Shown: positions 51,465 through 60,462 of the stretch, piece by piece
How the letters are laid out: the number at the start of each line of letters is the position of its first letter
Numbering within the stretch: position 1 is the stretch's first letter
Source of the DNA: JAAZGD01 sp034003765
Lineage (GTDB): Bacteria > Bacillota > Clostridia > Peptostreptococcales > Anaerovoracaceae
DNA length: 62,356 nt
Assembly (NCBI GenBank): GCA_034003765.1
Contig: JAVEXZ010000012.1
Coordinates: 1-62,356, forward strand
Direction of reading: 5' to 3'
Notes under the pieces: generated by a model
What the model saw: only the letters and a program-made list of their open reading frames with translations
What the model was told of the DNA's origin: nothing
Databases searched by the model: none
Position numbers and translations under genes: made by a program

Positions 51465-52532
51465 CTAGACCATAAATTCCATATTAAATTCCATTAATTG
51501 CTCTTCCTCTATTTCAACCAATTCACAAGTTCCTAATTCCTGAGGGACTACTATGGTCATTTTAGTCCCTTGGTGTTTTTTGTCCCCAGCCAAGTATGGG
51601 TATAAATTCTCGACTTTTAGGGAGCCAAAGTCCATAGAAAAACCAAGTTTCAATAAGAACTCTTTGATATCCTGGCTGATATCATTATTTGTTAGGCCAA
51701 TTTCATGGGTCCACTTTGCTTCAAGTACCATTCCCATAGCAACAGCCTCTCCATGAGATATACCATAATTTGAGTCTTGCTCTATGGCATGTCCAATGGT
51801 ATGCCCAAAGTTAAGGACCATACGCCCCCCATAGTCCCTTTGATCATCTCTAACTATCCCCGTCTTTATGTCAACACAGCTTTTGATCAGCTGGCTTTGC
51901 TTGTCTTGATCAAGGGTTTTGGGATCTAGGGGCAGGCTTTCCCCTAATTCACGGATTTGCTTCCAGATTTGGGGGTCACCTATTACCCCATATTTAACTG
52001 CCTCAGCCAAACCATCCCTATATATTTCCTTGGGGAGGGTCAAAAGAAATTCAGGGTCAATTAAGGTGAATGATGGTGGCCAAAATGTTCCTGCCATATT
52101 TTTGCCACAGGCCAAATTTACACCCGTTTTTCCTCCAATAGATGAATCTAGTGCTGCTAGTAGTGTTGTTGGCACTTGAATATATGAGAGGCCCCGCATA
52201 TAAATAGATGCTGCAAAACCCGTTATATCTCCAGGAACCCCTCCTCCTAATGCCACAAGGACATCTTGGCGATTGAAACCCTCTCTGGCCATTGCGCAGA
52301 GTATTTCATTTAGGCTCTCCATACTCTTTGATTGGTCCCCTGGCTTTAAGGCATAGCTCCAAACATCGTAGCCCTCCAAAGTAAGGTCCTGAACAAGGGC
52401 TTCCAAGTATAGCCTTGCAACATTCATGTCAGTTATGACACCCACTCTGATTGGGGCTTTGTTTTTGAACTCTTCCCTTATCATCTTCGCAATTTGAGTT
52501 CTAGACCCTCTTCTTATTCTAATCTCTTCCAT
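51465..52532 (-). CDS. aroB: 3-dehydroquinate synthase
   Basis: A 355-residue enzyme of the shikimate pathway that cyclises DAHP to dehydroquinate, using NAD and zinc. Characteristic segments are ALGGGVPGDITGFAASIYMRG (NAD), QVPTTLLAALDSSIGGKTGVN (active-site loop) and MVLNFGHTIGHAIE (zinc histidines). Downstream of the aroE-aroK fusion on the same strand with a 188-base gap. The ATG at 52532 follows AAGGAGATAA. Confidence 0.95.
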   Translation of the reverse strand: MEEIRIRRGSRTQIAKMIREEFKNKAPIRVGVITDMNVARLYLEALVQDLTLEGYDVWSYALKPGDQSKSMESLNEILCAMAREGFNRQDVLVALGGGVPGDITGFAASIYMRGLSYIQVPTTLLAALDSSIGGKTGVNLACGKNMAGTFWPPSFTLIDPEFLLTLPKEIYRDGLAEAVKYGVIGDPQIWKQIRELGESLPLDPKTLDQDKQSQLIKSCVDIKTGIVRDDQRDYGGRMVLNFGHTIGHAIEQDSNYGISHGEAVAMGMVLEAKWTHEIGLTNNDISQDIKEFLLKLGFSMDFGSLKVENLYPYLAGDKKHQGTKMTIVVPQELGTCELVEIEEEQLMEFNMEFMV

Positions 52533-52635
52533 TTATCTCCTTCAGATCTTATCTATCTTTGACCTATATCTAAAGCATTCATTTTTGGATCAACCTAACC
52601 TTATTCACACTAGATACCTAGCATAAATGATTTCC

Positions 52636-52654
52636 GCCGATTCATTAAATCGGC
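52636..52654. repeat. Inverted repeat between aroE-aroK and aroB
   Basis: GCCGATT-CATTA-AATCGGC. A T-run follows on the plus strand (TGATTTTTTGG), so it looks like an intrinsic terminator for the plus direction, though no plus-strand gene precedes it. On the minus strand it may be an RNA hairpin in the aroB leader. Confidence 0.55.
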
Positions 52655-52720
52655 TGATTTTTTGGATTGCTAGTTTTTTTGTATTAGTAACTAGACCACT
52701 CCTCTTTCTTCATGATCTGT

Positions 52721-54016
52721 CTAGCTTTCACCATCTCTATTTATGATTTTGTCTGCATACTTATTATATAAAGGTTCTCTCTCTTCCCACATTTCCTCTA
52801 ACTCCCTAATCCCCCCAGAGAGTGGTCTTCCCTTTAACTCCAAATTTTCCAAGGGGGCTTTTACCCAAATAATTTCTCCATTCTGCCTCAAAGCATCCAT
52901 AACCTCTTTTTGAAGTACCATTCCTCCTCCACTTGCAATAACTTGGGATCTCAGCTTGCCGATCTCTTTGGCAATTTCAACTTCCAAACTGCGAAAGTAT
53001 GCTTCCCCCTTAAGCTCAAAAATATCAGAAATACTTTGACCCTCTCTCTCTACAATAAGGCGGTCTGTATCAACAAATACCCGGTTGAGTTTTTCTGCCC
53101 ACTCTTTGCCTATTGTGGTTTTTCCTGACCCTGGCATCCCTATTAGAACTCGATTAATGTACTCTTCTTCAAAGCGAGTAATCAGTATTTCGTTCCACTC
53201 TTCCCAGGATTTCCCTTGGGGCAGGACACCCCTCAAAAAAAGCTCCCCGCCTTTGGTGGCTTGGGCTACTAGCATGGGAAATCCGTTGCTTGTTTTTATC
53301 CCCAAATCTTGGGCTTCTAATAATAGGGCTGTGGCAAAAGGATTGTAAATTAAATCTATTACGGCCTCTAAAGAGGAGGTTTTTTCTAGGCTTATAAGCT
53401 TTTCTCCATTGTTGGGATACATTCCCACAGACGTTGTGTTTATAATAATCTGAGAATCACTAAAGTCTTCATCATATCCAAGGACAATAGGTTCTTGACC
53501 TAAATCCTCACATCCAAACACTTTATTTTTTCCCTTGGGACTATCTCCTTTGTACCTCTCCGGATGGCGACTGGCTATCTTAATAGATGCGGCTTGTAAA
53601 TCCATTACAGCTTGGCATAGGGTCCCGCTGGTTGCACCGTCGCCTAGGATTAAAACATCCTTGCCTTTGAAGGACAATCCCATACGACCAACCATATACA
53701 TGAACCCCCAGTAGTCTGTATTATCAGCCCAAAGTTGGCCCCCTTCATCAAAGTATAGGATATTGGCAGCCCCTATCTTCTTTGCTTGGGGGGTAACTTG
53801 ATCTGCAGCAGCCAAGGCTTCCTTTTTATAAGGAATGGTTACCATAGCCCCACTAAAATCTCTACAGCGCAAAAATTCTGCCACTTCTTCTGGTCCTAGC
53901 TCCCAAAGGTCAAAAGAATACTCACCCAAAGCTTGGTGTATTTCTCGGGAGTAGCTATGAGCCAGGGTCTTTCCTATAAGTCCGTAGGCTTTTTTTGATG
54001 GCATTGTTTTTTTCAA
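52721..54016 (-). CDS. Shikimate dehydrogenase-shikimate kinase fusion
   Basis: A 431-residue bifunctional protein. Residues ~10-280 are AroE: GLIGKTLAHSYSREIH, MVTIPYKK with catalytic Lys64, ADNTDYWGF with Asp101, and NTTSVGMYP. Residues ~288-431 are AroK: P-loop GMPGSGKT (293-300), VDTDRLIVEREGQSISDIFELKGEAYFRSLE and ASGGGMVL. It reduces dehydroshikimate and then phosphorylates shikimate, so two successive steps are joined. Unfused AroK is usually ~165-170 residues; the kinase part here is ~143, shortened at the C-terminus. The start is a TTG at 54016 about 12 bases after GGAGG, or the ATG four codons later. Confidence 0.92.
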   Translation of the reverse strand: MKKTMPSKKAYGLIGKTLAHSYSREIHQALGEYSFDLWELGPEEVAEFLRCRDFSGAMVTIPYKKEALAAADQVTPQAKKIGAANILYFDEGGQLWADNTDYWGFMYMVGRMGLSFKGKDVLILGDGATSGTLCQAVMDLQAASIKIASRHPERYKGDSPKGKNKVFGCEDLGQEPIVLGYDEDFSDSQIIINTTSVGMYPNNGEKLISLEKTSSLEAVIDLIYNPFATALLLEAQDLGIKTSNGFPMLVAQATKGGELFLRGVLPQGKSWEEWNEILITRFEEEYINRVLIGMPGSGKTTIGKEWAEKLNRVFVDTDRLIVEREGQSISDIFELKGEAYFRSLEVEIAKEIGKLRSQVIASGGGMVLQKEVMDALRQNGEIIWVKAPLENLELKGRPLSGGIRELEEMWEEREPLYNKYADKIINRDGES

Positions 54017-54038
54017 GATTGTACTAAGCCTCCTTATG

Positions 54039-56045
54039 TCATTCCGTAGTACTTAATATTTCTTTATTCTTCTCAACCTGGCTGACTTTCATTGCACCAG
54101 CATCATCTGGGTCCACCTTTTCCAAAAGGCCTAGTATTGTTGGCCCCAAATATATAGTATTAAGTATGTTTCCATCCAAGGAGATCTTACTAAATGGAGT
54201 GAAGTTTTCACCCTTTATATAATATTCACTGCCTACTTGGACCACTTCTTTGATCCTTATCTTATTAATGCCCATCTGAAGTTTTGTGGGTTCAAAGGGG
54301 TTGGTGCCACCATAAATGTATTTTTTCCCATATAACATATCATATGCAAGAGTCTCAAGATTCTCTAAATAGCCTGGGTCTTCTTGGTGGTTTTGATGGT
54401 ACACCATCAAAGTGCCTCTGTTAATCTTCAACTTCTTCAAGATATCTGCGGATAGCTGGTAAGCAGCTATTTCCTTTTCTTCTCTTGGAAGCCAGTAGTT
54501 GGACCATATCACGTAAGGGGTTATATAAAGGTCATTGGTGGTCAAGTCCTCCTGGGTAAAATCAATAGCAGGTAAATGATCTCCATAGATTACAAGTATT
54601 ACTCGCTCTTTGTGGCGAGATAATTCTGAAATTAAATCCTTTACGAAGTTATCCATACCGTAAAGCAAATTTCCATAATATTCATATTGCCATTTTTCCT
54701 CTTCTGTGGGAGCCGATAACACCTTGATGTCTGGGTTAATAAGAACCTCTTCAGAAGGATAGCTTCCGTGTCCTTCTACACTAACTGTATATATATAATC
54801 TTCGTTTTCTGTTGCCTTTAATGCATCCATTATGTAACCAGTAAGAACCCCGTCTTTGGCCCAATTCTTAGGAGTTTTAATTACATTGTTCATATATTCC
54901 AGACTGGTAAATGTATCATATCCCAAATTCGCGAACACCTTATTCCTACCGTAAAAAGCACCCCGATGATTATGGATGGCATGGGTGCTGTAGCCAATAC
55001 TTTTTAAGTCGTAGCCAACTGTTTCCAAGGTAGTTTCCAACAAAATTGATTTATATGGGTATTCTCCTGGGCCAAAACTCTTTACGCTAATTCCAGTCAT
55101 AACTTCAAATTCTGTATTAGCAGTTCCTGCACCAACGGAAGGAACTCTCAAGTTGCCCGATGAGAATTTTTCACTAAGGCTTCTAAATGTTGGAATTGGA
55201 TCTCTTGAAAATTCTACATCTTTGTACCAATCAGGGTCTGAAAAACTCTCGAGTTGTAGCATTATTATGTTTGGGTGTTTGATATTATCGTCTTCAAAGA
55301 CTAATTCCATTATCCCATCTTCCCCAAGCTCTTCAGGGGTAAAAATCCTAGTGGCAATATCAGGTCCATAATTTGCAGGTTTTTGGATCCCCGTATTTAA
55401 CCAAGTATTAATAAAGCAGTAGGGAAAACCAAAGTCCCTATATGCATAGGCTAAGTTACCAAAATAAGTATCAACAATTCCTGCTTTTATGGCAACTCCA
55501 GATACAGTAAAGGTTCCTATCATAATAACCAAGAACAAGGGAATCACTCGGCCATAAATAATTTTCTCACTTTTAGGACCTTTTAGCCAAAATATGGCCA
55601 CTCCGATTAGGGCAACACCAATGACAACAGCTCCTGCAATCAAAGCTTGCCGAGAAAAATAGTTGGTCGCAATTGTAAGGCCGTCCTTAACATTGGCAAT
55701 ATCCTTAGTTGTAAATGGGGTCATCCTGTTTGAAAGTATGGCTCCATTAATAACCCCTAGAACAACCCAAGTTGCCGAAATGAAGAAGTAGTATAATATT
55801 TTCCTTCGGAACAATATCCCCACAGATAAGGTGGCAAATATAATAATTGAGTTATATATAAATACTAATGGGCTACCAAGTAGAAAGAGTAATCCCCCCC
55901 CACCCCATTGTCTAGCCATGGATTCAATAAAATAATTAACCAAAAAGGCTAAGATCATTGGTATCCACAAGGTGTTACGAAAGTGTTTTTCGTAGTAAAG
56001 CCTTAATTTGCTCTTTTTATGTTCATGTCTATGTAGGAAGTTCAT
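54039..56045 (-). CDS. ltaS: LTA synthase family phosphoglycerol transferase
   Basis: A 668-residue protein with five membrane helices (about 28-45, 51-78, 85-105, 135-155, 168-188) and a large extracellular sulfatase-like domain. LQLESFSD (metal Glu265) and GTANTEF with the catalytic Thr at about 308 are the hallmark of LtaS. The metal-binding GDHLP lies near residue 490. It polymerises glycerol phosphate from phosphatidylglycerol into lipoteichoic acid or a related polymer. A ~60-residue C-terminal extension beyond the sulfatase fold has strand character and is unusual. It starts one base after ksgA ends. Confidence 0.87.
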   Translation of the reverse strand: MNFLHRHEHKKSKLRLYYEKHFRNTLWIPMILAFLVNYFIESMARQWGGGGLLFLLGSPLVFIYNSIIIFATLSVGILFRRKILYYFFISATWVVLGVINGAILSNRMTPFTTKDIANVKDGLTIATNYFSRQALIAGAVVIGVALIGVAIFWLKGPKSEKIIYGRVIPLFLVIMIGTFTVSGVAIKAGIVDTYFGNLAYAYRDFGFPYCFINTWLNTGIQKPANYGPDIATRIFTPEELGEDGIMELVFEDDNIKHPNIIMLQLESFSDPDWYKDVEFSRDPIPTFRSLSEKFSSGNLRVPSVGAGTANTEFEVMTGISVKSFGPGEYPYKSILLETTLETVGYDLKSIGYSTHAIHNHRGAFYGRNKVFANLGYDTFTSLEYMNNVIKTPKNWAKDGVLTGYIMDALKATENEDYIYTVSVEGHGSYPSEEVLINPDIKVLSAPTEEEKWQYEYYGNLLYGMDNFVKDLISELSRHKERVILVIYGDHLPAIDFTQEDLTTNDLYITPYVIWSNYWLPREEKEIAAYQLSADILKKLKINRGTLMVYHQNHQEDPGYLENLETLAYDMLYGKKYIYGGTNPFEPTKLQMGINKIRIKEVVQVGSEYYIKGENFTPFSKISLDGNILNTIYLGPTILGLLEKVDPDDAGAMKVSQVEKNKEILSTTE

Positions 56046-56918
56046 TTACAATACCTCTAATGTCTTGTTTGCCAGATGGGCAAATTCTTCTAAGGATAGA
56101 GTTTCCCCTCTCCTCTTCTCTTCTATTCCAGCTCCTCTAAGGGCTAGTCCAACTTGGTCTTTTGTCATATCTGCCACCCCTACCAAGGAATTTAAAAGTG
56201 TTTTTCGCCTCATTCCAAATCCACCTTTTATCAAAGCAAACATCAAGGCTTCATCCTTAACAGTTACAGGAGGATCTTGTCTTATCTTAAATAATACCAC
56301 AGTGCTATCAACCTCTGGACGTGGAATAAAAACATCTCTAGGGACATGTATGATTTTGCTAGCCTCAGAATAATACTGGACAGCTAGGCTAATGGCCCCA
56401 TACTCTTTGGTTCCTGGTTTTGCAGTTAGTCTGTTAGCCACTTCTTTTTGCATCATCATGGTGAGGGTGGTAGCAGGGATCCTGTCTTCTAAGATTTTCA
56501 TAAGAATAGGGCTTGTTATATAGTAGGGAAGATTTGCAACAACTTTTAGTGCTGTTGGCAATGTCCCATCTGGTAGACGAATATCTTTGATCAAGTGGTG
56601 TATATTCGTTTTTAATATGTCATTATGGATGATAACCTTATTTGGATAGTCCTTTAGGGTTTCATCTAATATAGGTATCATTTTCCTGTCTATCTCAACA
56701 GCCAAAACAAGCCCCCCGCTTTGGCAAAGGGCCTCTGTAAGGGTTCCAATTCCAGGTCCAATCTCCAGGATTAAATCCGTTTTTTTTATTTCACTTTTTT
56801 CTATCATTCCATTGATAATGTTTTGGTCCGCTAAAAAATTTTGCCCTAGGCTCTTTGATGGCCTAAGGTTATATTTTCTCTGAATCTCCATTATTGTGGA
56901 TGGTGTGTACAGCTTCAT
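56046..56918 (-). CDS. ksgA: 16S rRNA dimethyladenosine transferase
   Basis: A 290-residue enzyme that dimethylates two adjacent adenosines near the 3' end of 16S rRNA. SLGQNFLAD, ILEIGPGIGTLTEAL (SAM motif I), AVEIDRKM and the NLPYY motif (VVANLPYYITSPIL) are all present, with the C-terminal KLRP-like RRGETLSLEEFAHLAN. The ATG at 56918 follows GAGGAGTTTT and overlaps the 3' end of rnmV by 50 bases. This rnmV-ksgA pair is the conserved Firmicute order. Confidence 0.96.
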   Translation of the reverse strand: MKLYTPSTIMEIQRKYNLRPSKSLGQNFLADQNIINGMIEKSEIKKTDLILEIGPGIGTLTEALCQSGGLVLAVEIDRKMIPILDETLKDYPNKVIIHNDILKTNIHHLIKDIRLPDGTLPTALKVVANLPYYITSPILMKILEDRIPATTLTMMMQKEVANRLTAKPGTKEYGAISLAVQYYSEASKIIHVPRDVFIPRPEVDSTVVLFKIRQDPPVTVKDEALMFALIKGGFGMRRKTLLNSLVGVADMTKDQVGLALRGAGIEEKRRGETLSLEEFAHLANKTLEVL

Positions 56919-57435
56919 AAAACTCCTCTTTGCTAATCTTGAACTGGTTCAACTTTTCTAAAAACCCCTTACTGTTGGCATATCCAATACCCAATGCCTT
57001 GCCTAGCTGTCGCCTTCTCTCTGCAGCACTAGGAAGGCCAGCCAAACCATATTGGAATAAATCCATCTTTGTGAAGCGAGGTTCTGCATCTAAGAAAAGG
57101 GCCTTTGCTTCTTCTAAAGCTTCTATCAGGTCCTTTGGGCTAGCATTCTCAACCCCAATATCTCCATGATTATTAGCATCTCTTCTGTCTAAGAAAGCAT
57201 GTTTTGCCAAAGGATAGCGTTTTGAAAGTTTTTTTCTCAGGGCGTCTCCAGCATGGTCAGGATCTGTAAATATAATCAGCCCTACTTCATGGTAAGCTTT
57301 GTCCATTAGCTTGTAGCATTCACTACTTAGTCCGTATCCATGAGTTTCAATGGTAGAAAAGACCCCCGCTCTTTTTAATGCGGCAGTATCATCTCTGCCT
57401 TCCACCACAATCATCTCTTTAATTTGCTTCATCAT
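56869..57435 (-). CDS. rnmV: Ribonuclease M5
   Basis: A 188-residue TOPRIM nuclease that matures 5S rRNA. The Toprim glutamate lies in VVEGRDD (about 9-15) and the DxD in IFTDPDHAGDALRKKLSKRYP (about 55-75). The C-terminal domain binds 5S rRNA with ribosomal protein uL18. It overlaps ksgA by 50 bases and the upstream divIC-like gene by 17 bases, so translational coupling is likely in this operon. Confidence 0.93.
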   Translation of the reverse strand: MMKQIKEMIVVEGRDDTAALKRAGVFSTIETHGYGLSSECYKLMDKAYHEVGLIIFTDPDHAGDALRKKLSKRYPLAKHAFLDRRDANNHGDIGVENASPKDLIEALEEAKALFLDAEPRFTKMDLFQYGLAGLPSAAERRRQLGKALGIGYANSKGFLEKLNQFKISKEEFYEAVHTIHNNGDSEKI

Positions 57436-57880
57436 CCAAATCCTCCCTAATCTTCGGGAAGATGTAGAGAGTTTCCCCTGGCATTATTAGTTTTAACTGT
57501 TCTCTTGCCTGCTGCTCTACGTACTCTGTGCTGTTTACATTTGTTAGTAGTTCAAGAAATTTGGTCCTTTCTTTTATTAATTCATGCTGTACCTGTATAA
57601 GGGCTTCTTTTTCCTGAATTAAACTGTATATTTTAGCCCCTTGAATACCAGCAGCAACTAATATCATTAGCAAGATTACAAGGGAGATAATTCTTCTTCG
57701 TGTTGTCTTCGCCTTTCTTCGATTTGAAAGGGCCGGTTCTTCAACCCCACAAGAATTTTTGCGTAGAATTTCATCCTCACGCCACTTTTTTCTTTCTTCT
57801 CTTACTTCTTGTGCTTCAGAAGGACGACTTATAGAATCTCTAATATATTCTTGACTTCGGCTCATACGCTTTCTTGCCAT
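57419..57880 (-). CDS. Septum formation initiator (DivIC/FtsL-like)
   Basis: A 153-residue bitopic membrane protein. A highly basic cytoplasmic N-terminus (1-65), a single membrane helix (about 66-86) and an extracytoplasmic coiled coil (about 88-120) with heptad spacing end in the conserved EYVEQQAREQLKLIMPGETLYIFP. That C-terminal ARExxxxxxPGE pattern is the DivIC/FtsB signature, so I favour DivIC over FtsL. It would join the FtsL/DivIB/DivIC divisome complex. Lies between walK and rnmV. Confidence 0.85.
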   Translation of the reverse strand: MARKRMSRSQEYIRDSISRPSEAQEVREERKKWREDEILRKNSCGVEEPALSNRRKAKTTRRRIISLVILLMILVAAGIQGAKIYSLIQEKEALIQVQHELIKERTKFLELLTNVNSTEYVEQQAREQLKLIMPGETLYIFPKIREDLDDEAN

Positions 57881-57889
57881 AATAACCTC

Positions 57890-59719
57890 CTAGTCTAAGC
57901 CTGGTTCTTCAGGGATATTAACCCAAGGTAGCACTATAGCTACTGTGGTGCCCTTACCCTCTATGCTGTCAATTGATATTTTACCTTCATGCTCTTCTAC
58001 GATTTGTTTGGTAATAGATAGGCCTAGGCCTGTTCCACCCATACCACCAGACCGAGCCTTATCAACTCTAAAAAATCGCTCAAACACCCGGGAAACATCT
58101 TCTTTGGGTATTCCAATTCCATTATCTTTTACAGTAATTCTAATCTCTTCTTCTTTCAAACTCAAATCCACATCTATACGGCCTCCTGGCTCCGTATATT
58201 TAATGGCATTGCTTAATAGGTTCATAAAAACTTGCTCCATCCTGTCCTTATCAACAAATGCCAAGGCCTCTTTTCTAGGGTTAAAAAGGGAATTTAGCTG
58301 TTGCGCTTTAACTTCTGATTGAAGCTTTACTTTTAACACAGAAGTTTCGAGTAACTCAGTTAAGTTTAATACCTGCTTATGCATTTGTTCTTGCTTGTAC
58401 TCTAACCTGGACAACTGCAATAGATCTCTAACTAACCTTGCCATTCTATCCGTCTCACTGTCAATTATTTGAAGAAAATTATTTGTTATCTGGGGGTCCT
58501 CTGGATAACCATCCATCAGAGTCTCAGTATAGCTCTTAATGGTGGTTAGGGGGGTCTTCAGTTCGTGACTAACATTTGCCACAAAATCCATCTGCATATA
58601 TTCCAACTTATGCCTTTGAGTAATGTCTTGAAGTATTAAGATTAAGCCAATCTCTTTTCTATTTTCATCTCTGAACTTATCGTAGCGAAGATTATATATA
58701 AAGCCCCCAGTTTCAAAAGATTCGATTTTAGGGCCACTAGCGGCTTTTCTTCTTAAAGACTCTAGGTTGAGTCCTTCATTTAGAATCCCATCAACAAGTT
58801 GATCGTAATTTGATGTCAATCCCTCTTGGGAACCTATTTTCAAAATATCCATGGCTGCTTGGTTGGCGTGAATTATATTGCCCTGTAAGTCCATTGCAAT
58901 TAGTCCATCTGCCATATGACTTAGAACTGTTTCCAGTTTATTCTTCTCGTTGCTCATTTCTGAAAGAGTCTTGTTTAACTGTATTCTCAGCAAATTAAAC
59001 ATATTTGCTAATTCTCCGATTTCGTCATTAGACCTTACGCTGACTTCCTCACTAAAATCACCTTGGGCCATTCTTTCAGCCTTTGCAGTTACCTGTTTAA
59101 TAGGTTCTGTTATGCTTTTAGAAATGAAAAACCCCAAGATTATGGTTGCTAAAAGTCCCAATGCCATGCCTTTTGCAAATATTTCTTTGGAGCTAGCCAT
59201 GGCATCATCAATAGAACTTAAGTCAGCCCTAAGGTATACAGCCCCTACAACTTGCTCTTGGTTTTTTATAGGGAAAACCATGTTCAATACTGGAATGGTT
59301 CCCTCAGAGGTGCTTAAAGCCGTCTCGCTCTCTCCTTCTTTGCCAGAAAGCCCTTCCAAAATAAGTCCCTCGTCTAAAAGTCCTAGTGCACTAAAACCTG
59401 CATTTTCATTGGTGGCCGCAACAATTTGAAAATTATTATCCACCACAAAAATCTCTTCTTTTAAGCTACTACCCCAGGCATCCACGTCTCTTTGTATTTC
59501 TTCTTGGTGGTTTTCTATATCCCCATATTCCAAGAGGGAAGAAAGTAAGGTCCCTTCCTGTAGAGAATTCCTCATATTATCTCCAATGGTTCCTCGGAGG
59601 TAATCCTCAGTTTGTGACATAATAAATACACCAATTATTGTGGTTGCTATAAAAACAAGAAGGCAGTATATTAATACAATTCTTAGCCGTATGCCACGGC
59701 TTTTCTTTTGGATGCTCAT
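57890..59719 (-). CDS. walK: WalK-like sensor histidine kinase
   Basis: A 609-residue sensor kinase with the WalK domain order: membrane helix (13-34), an extracellular dCache-like segment (about 36-182), second helix (183-203), HAMP (about 200-255), PAS (about 262-372), HisKA with phosphoacceptor His385 (VANVSHELKTPLTTI), and HATPase with N-box, G1 (DNGIGIPKEDV) and G2 (GTGLGLSITKQIVEEH). It pairs with WalR encoded 13 bases upstream and should control cell-wall hydrolases in response to the state of the envelope. Confidence 0.92.
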   Translation of the reverse strand: MSIQKKSRGIRLRIVLIYCLLVFIATTIIGVFIMSQTEDYLRGTIGDNMRNSLQEGTLLSSLLEYGDIENHQEEIQRDVDAWGSSLKEEIFVVDNNFQIVAATNENAGFSALGLLDEGLILEGLSGKEGESETALSTSEGTIPVLNMVFPIKNQEQVVGAVYLRADLSSIDDAMASSKEIFAKGMALGLLATIILGFFISKSITEPIKQVTAKAERMAQGDFSEEVSVRSNDEIGELANMFNLLRIQLNKTLSEMSNEKNKLETVLSHMADGLIAMDLQGNIIHANQAAMDILKIGSQEGLTSNYDQLVDGILNEGLNLESLRRKAASGPKIESFETGGFIYNLRYDKFRDENRKEIGLILILQDITQRHKLEYMQMDFVANVSHELKTPLTTIKSYTETLMDGYPEDPQITNNFLQIIDSETDRMARLVRDLLQLSRLEYKQEQMHKQVLNLTELLETSVLKVKLQSEVKAQQLNSLFNPRKEALAFVDKDRMEQVFMNLLSNAIKYTEPGGRIDVDLSLKEEEIRITVKDNGIGIPKEDVSRVFERFFRVDKARSGGMGGTGLGLSITKQIVEEHEGKISIDSIEGKGTTVAIVLPWVNIPEEPGLD

Positions 59720-59732
59720 AGGCTACTAGTCC

Positions 59733-60431
59733 TTAACTCCTTACAAAGTAATATCCTATGCCTCTTTTAGTCATTATGTACTTAGGATCTGCAGAATCGT
59801 CCTCTAGTTTTTCACGAAGCCTTCTTATAGTAACATCCACAGTACGGATGTCCCCATAATATTCATAGCCCCATACTTCTTCTAAAAGTTGCTCCCTGGA
59901 AAATACTTTGTTCTCCCTCTCTGCCAAATACTTTAGGAGTTCAAACTCTCGCAAGGTGAGTTCTAAGGCAAAGCCGCTCTTTCTTACCTCATATTTGTTC
60001 ATATCTACTTCAAGGTTGCCGTAACTGGTAACACTTCCTGCTTCTTGGGAATTGCCTACATCCGTCCTTCTGATATTAGCTTTAATTCTGGCAATAAGTT
60101 CTCGCATACCAAAGGGTTTGGTGATGTAGTCATCGGCCCCTAACTCAAGGCCCAAAACTTTGTCCACCTCTTCCTCTTTGGCTGTTAGCATTAATACGGG
60201 AACTTGGCTACTTTCTCGTGTGCGCTTTAACACTTCAAAGCCGTCCATCTTTGGTAGCATAACATCAAGAAGAACTAGATCCGGGTGAATATTTTGAATT
60301 TTTCTCAGGCCTTCCTCGCCATCGTAAGCTACCTCAACTTCGAATCCATCCTTTTCCAAGTTGAACTTTATGATATCTGAAATGGGCTTTTCGTCTTCAA
60401 TAATCAAAACCTTTTTCAAATTCATGGCCAT
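59733..60431 (-). CDS. walR: WalR-like OmpR-family response regulator
   Basis: A 232-residue regulator. The receiver domain (1-120) has phosphorylation site Asp56 (LVLLDVMLP), acid pair IEDE (about 11-14) and conserved Lys in MLTAKEEEVD. The C-terminal winged helix (about 135-232) has the OmpR recognition helix GDIRTVDVTIRRLREKLED and MTKRGIGYYF. Close similarity to WalR/YycF. Essential in many Firmicutes. It is the head gene of walRK and starts 31 bases after the M23 peptidase stop; the ATG follows AAGAGGAGGAATGGCC. Confidence 0.94.
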   Translation of the reverse strand: MAMNLKKVLIIEDEKPISDIIKFNLEKDGFEVEVAYDGEEGLRKIQNIHPDLVLLDVMLPKMDGFEVLKRTRESSQVPVLMLTAKEEEVDKVLGLELGADDYITKPFGMRELIARIKANIRRTDVGNSQEAGSVTSYGNLEVDMNKYEVRKSGFALELTLREFELLKYLAERENKVFSREQLLEEVWGYEYYGDIRTVDVTIRRLREKLEDDSADPKYIMTKRGIGYYFVRS

Positions 60432-60462
60432 TCCTCCTCTTAAAAACTAAAAACTCCCCTGC

